Assembly (NCBI GenBank): GCA_028285525.1
Contig: JANQOZ010000107.1
Span: 1-64,000 of the forward strand
Reading direction: 5' to 3'
Length of the DNA stretch: 64,000 nt
From: Lysobacterales bacterium
GTDB lineage: Bacteria; Pseudomonadota; Gammaproteobacteria; Xanthomonadales; SZUA-38
The translations under genes and the position numbers were made by a program. The first letter of the stretch is position 1, and each line of letters opens with the position of its first letter. Below, piece by piece: positions 62,153 to 64,000 of the stretch. The notes under the pieces were generated by a model. The model had not been told where the DNA came from. It saw nothing but the letters and a program-made list of their open reading frames with translations, and searched no databases.

Positions 62153-62704
62153 TCAGCGGATCGGCTCGAAGCGGAATTTCTGACCGCCGATCGACGCCTG
62201 ATACATCAGGCCACCCTTGGCCTGGGTGTAAACGGCAACCCCGTTGCGGAAGTTTGCGTTGGCCGAAACACCTTCGCGCAGCGCAACGGCTGACGCCTGG
62301 CCCGAGAAGCTGAATTCGCCGGACTTGAACCAGTCCATCGCGTCCTGCGAGTTGAAAAAAATCACCTCGCTGTAGGCCTGACCGCCCAGCTGAATACCGA
62401 CGCTCGCCTGGGTCATATCGCAATAGCCGATAAAGTTGCCGCGCTCGTAGACTTGCCCGCGGCCGTAGGCACCGCCGACGCCGGCCGCGCCCGCCCCGAT
62501 GGTTGGAAAGACCGCGTAGCCGATCGCGGTATCGAACAGACGCTCGATGCCCGGGTCGGTTTCCTGGAAGCGATAGATCGTCTCCTGGGTCATATCGTCG
62601 AGCTGGTTGGCGCGGTAGCCTGCCCGCGGTGACACGGCACAGCCGGCCAGGGTAAGGGCCAGCAGCGCTACCAGCGCGGTTTGGAGGTGCAGTGTGTGTC
62701 TCAT
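62153..62704 (-). CDS. SYLF/YSC84-domain lipoprotein
   Basis: 183 residues from ATG 62704 with a lipobox LAGC (Cys about 22). The domain, typical of lipid-binding SYLF (BPSL1445-like) proteins, includes AIGYAVFPTIGAGAAGVGGAYG and VGIQLGGQAYSEVIFF, followed by YTQAKGGLMYQASIGGQKF. Bacterial function unclear; may bind lipids or be surface antigen. 14 bp downstream of lpd on the same strand. Confidence 0.9.
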   Translation of the reverse strand: MRHTLHLQTALVALLALTLAGCAVSPRAGYRANQLDDMTQETIYRFQETDPGIERLFDTAIGYAVFPTIGAGAAGVGGAYGRGQVYERGNFIGYCDMTQASVGIQLGGQAYSEVIFFNSQDAMDWFKSGEFSFSGQASAVALREGVSANANFRNGVAVYTQAKGGLMYQASIGGQKFRFEPIR

Positions 62705-62717
62705 GTTTGTGTGTACC

Positions 62718-64000
62718 TTAGTGAGCCGCTTTCTTGGGCATGTACAGGTCGGTAATGGTGCCTTCAAACGCCTCGGCAGAAAAGGCCACGGTTTCCGATA
62801 ACGTCGGGTGCGGGTGGATCGTCAAACCGACGTCTGCGGCGTCACACCCCATCTCGATAGCGAGCCCGACCTCGGCGATGAGGTCACCGGCATGAGGCCC
62901 GACGATACCACCACCCACCACCCGCTCGGTCTGCGGATCGAACAGCAGCTTGGTCATACCCTCGCTGCGGGCCAGCCCCAGCGCACGGCCGCTGGCAGCC
63001 CAGGGAAACACCCCCTTCTCCACCGCGATACCCTGCTCTTTGGCCTCGAGCTCCGTCAGACCCACCCAGGCGACCTCCGGATCCGTGTAGGCCACGGAGG
63101 GAATAACGCGCGCCTCAAACGCGCTTTTCATGCCGGCGCACACCTCCGCCGCTACCTTGCCTTCGTGGGTGGCTTTGTGGGCGAGCATCGGCTGACCCAC
63201 GATGTCGCCGATGGCGAAGATATGCGGGACGTTGGTTCGCAGCTGCTTATCCACGCTGATAAAGCCGCGGTCGGATACCTCGACACCCGCCAGCTCGGCA
63301 CCGATCTTGCCGCCGTTGGGGCTGCGCCCCACGGCGACGAGGATCCGATCGAAGGTATCCTCGGCCGGCGCCTGCTCACCCTCGAAGCTCGCCTTGAGAC
63401 CGGCCTCTTCCGCAACTACCGCGGTCACCCGGGTTTTGAGAAAGATGTTTTCATAGCGGCCTTTCACAAAGCGATGAAAAGGCTTCACCAGATCGAGGTC
63501 GGCGCCCGGCATGAGCTGGTCCATCAGCTCACAGATGGTTACCCGGGTGCCCAGCGCCGCGTAGACGCTGGCCATCTCCATACCGATGATGCCGCCGCCG
63601 ATAATCAGCATGCGCTGCGGAATATCGCTGAGATCCAGTGCGTCGGTCGAATCCATCAGCCTCGGATCATCCCACGGCATCCCCGGCAGCTTGATCGCCT
63701 GCGATCCCGCCGCAATGATCGCCTTCTCGAAACCGACGCGGGTGACCTTGTCACCGTCGGTGACCTCGACGGTATGGGGAGAGCTGAAGCGCCCGTGGCC
63801 CTTGATTACCGTCACCTTGCGCTTTCTGGCGAGCCCCTTGAGGCCACCGGTGAGCTGTCCGACCACCGAGTCCTTAAACCCACGCAGCTTGTCCAGATCG
63901 ATGGTGGGCTCGCCAAAGCTCACGCCGTGATCAGCCATCGCGGCCGCTTCATCAATCACCGCCGCGGTATGCAGCAGGGCCTTCGAGGGGATACAGCCGA
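62718..64000 (-). CDS. lpd: Dihydrolipoyl dehydrogenase (5' end beyond the window)
   Basis: E3 of 2-oxo acid dehydrogenase complexes, which re-oxidises dihydrolipoyl groups with NAD. The visible part runs from GCIPSKALLHTA (second redox Cys) to the stop at 62718, about 427 residues; the N-terminal FAD motif and first Cys lie outside. NAD domain LIIGGGIIGMEMASVYAALG, FAIGDIVGQPMLAHKA, and dimer interface VAYTDPEVAWVGLT with active His in TIHPHPTLSE. aceE/aceF or sucAB should lie upstream, outside. Confidence 0.95.
   Translation of the reverse strand, partial: GCIPSKALLHTAAVIDEAAAMADHGVSFGEPTIDLDKLRGFKDSVVGQLTGGLKGLARKRKVTVIKGHGRFSSPHTVEVTDGDKVTRVGFEKAIIAAGSQAIKLPGMPWDDPRLMDSTDALDLSDIPQRMLIIGGGIIGMEMASVYAALGTRVTICELMDQLMPGADLDLVKPFHRFVKGRYENIFLKTRVTAVVAEEAGLKASFEGEQAPAEDTFDRILVAVGRSPNGGKIGAELAGVEVSDRGFISVDKQLRTNVPHIFAIGDIVGQPMLAHKATHEGKVAAEVCAGMKSAFEARVIPSVAYTDPEVAWVGLTELEAKEQGIAVEKGVFPWAASGRALGLARSEGMTKLLFDPQTERVVGGGIVGPHAGDLIAEVGLAIEMGCDAADVGLTIHPHPTLSETVAFSAEAFEGTITDLYMPKKAAH

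Overview
The window is about 64 kb of GC-rich, gene-dense chromosome from a gammaproteobacterium. It carries the core blocks lpxD-fabZ-lpxA-lpxB-rnhB-dnaE-accA-tilS, ygfB-pepP-ubiH-ubiI, zapA-6S RNA-fau, rplM-rpsI and trpGDC-crp-speD-coq7. The CRP homologue is of the Clp type (Glu where E. coli CRP has Ser83), OxyR has both redox cysteines, and there is a Gram-negative sortase locus. Together these suggest an aerobic, possibly marine lineage near Xanthomonadales/Chromatiales. That placement is inference. I see no phage, IS element, CRISPR array, tRNA or rRNA.

Layout. 1-9825: lipid A and fatty acid synthesis genes with replication genes in one overlapping plus-strand operon, then xseB-ispA. 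11.0-19.0 kb: maiA and a divergent MarR regulator, aceK overlapping a DUF924 gene, a membrane protein, trpS-crcB and a secreted S9 peptidase. 19.1-23.5 kb: oxyR, a Ycf46-like AAA ATPase preceded by two tiny genes, and an MscS channel with a hairpin-rich leader. 23.6-30.6 kb: ubiquinone hydroxylases, pepP, zapA, 6S RNA, fau, an EVE-domain gene and rpiA. 30.6-34.8 kb: a cNMP-binding/rhodanese protein, rpsI-rplM, a DUF481 protein, coq7 and an acetyltransferase. 34.9-42.5 kb: speD, clp and the trp genes, with a catalytically degenerate receiver-GGDEF-EAL protein between trpE and trpG.

42.6-48.3 kb is a dedicated proteobacterial sortase system: response regulator and kinase on one strand, the VIT/VWA sortase substrate and its sortase on the other. 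The divergent intergenic region holds four CCAC(A) boxes spaced 11, 10 and 11 bp apart, a palindrome, and a leader able to fold into a closed multi-hairpin structure. This region is the most interesting part of the window.

48.3-52.6 kb: a DUF2959 lipoprotein, an RDD protein, rpe, djlA, purC and a DUF962 protein. 52.6-61.5 kb: one minus-strand operon of a surface lipase-like lipoprotein, DUF1302 barrel, DUF1329 protein, YCF48 propeller and RND/MMPL transporter, which looks like an envelope system for a hydrophobic substrate. The window ends with DUF3429, a SYLF lipoprotein and a truncated lpd.

Regulation. TACAAT-like -10 boxes recur. At coq7 and the AAA ATPase gene the -10 lies only 6 bp before the start codon, and at the TIGR02449 gene a full promoter ends 8 bp before it, which would give leaderless or nearly leaderless mRNAs. 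Many operon genes overlap by 4-8 bp and use GTG or TTG starts.
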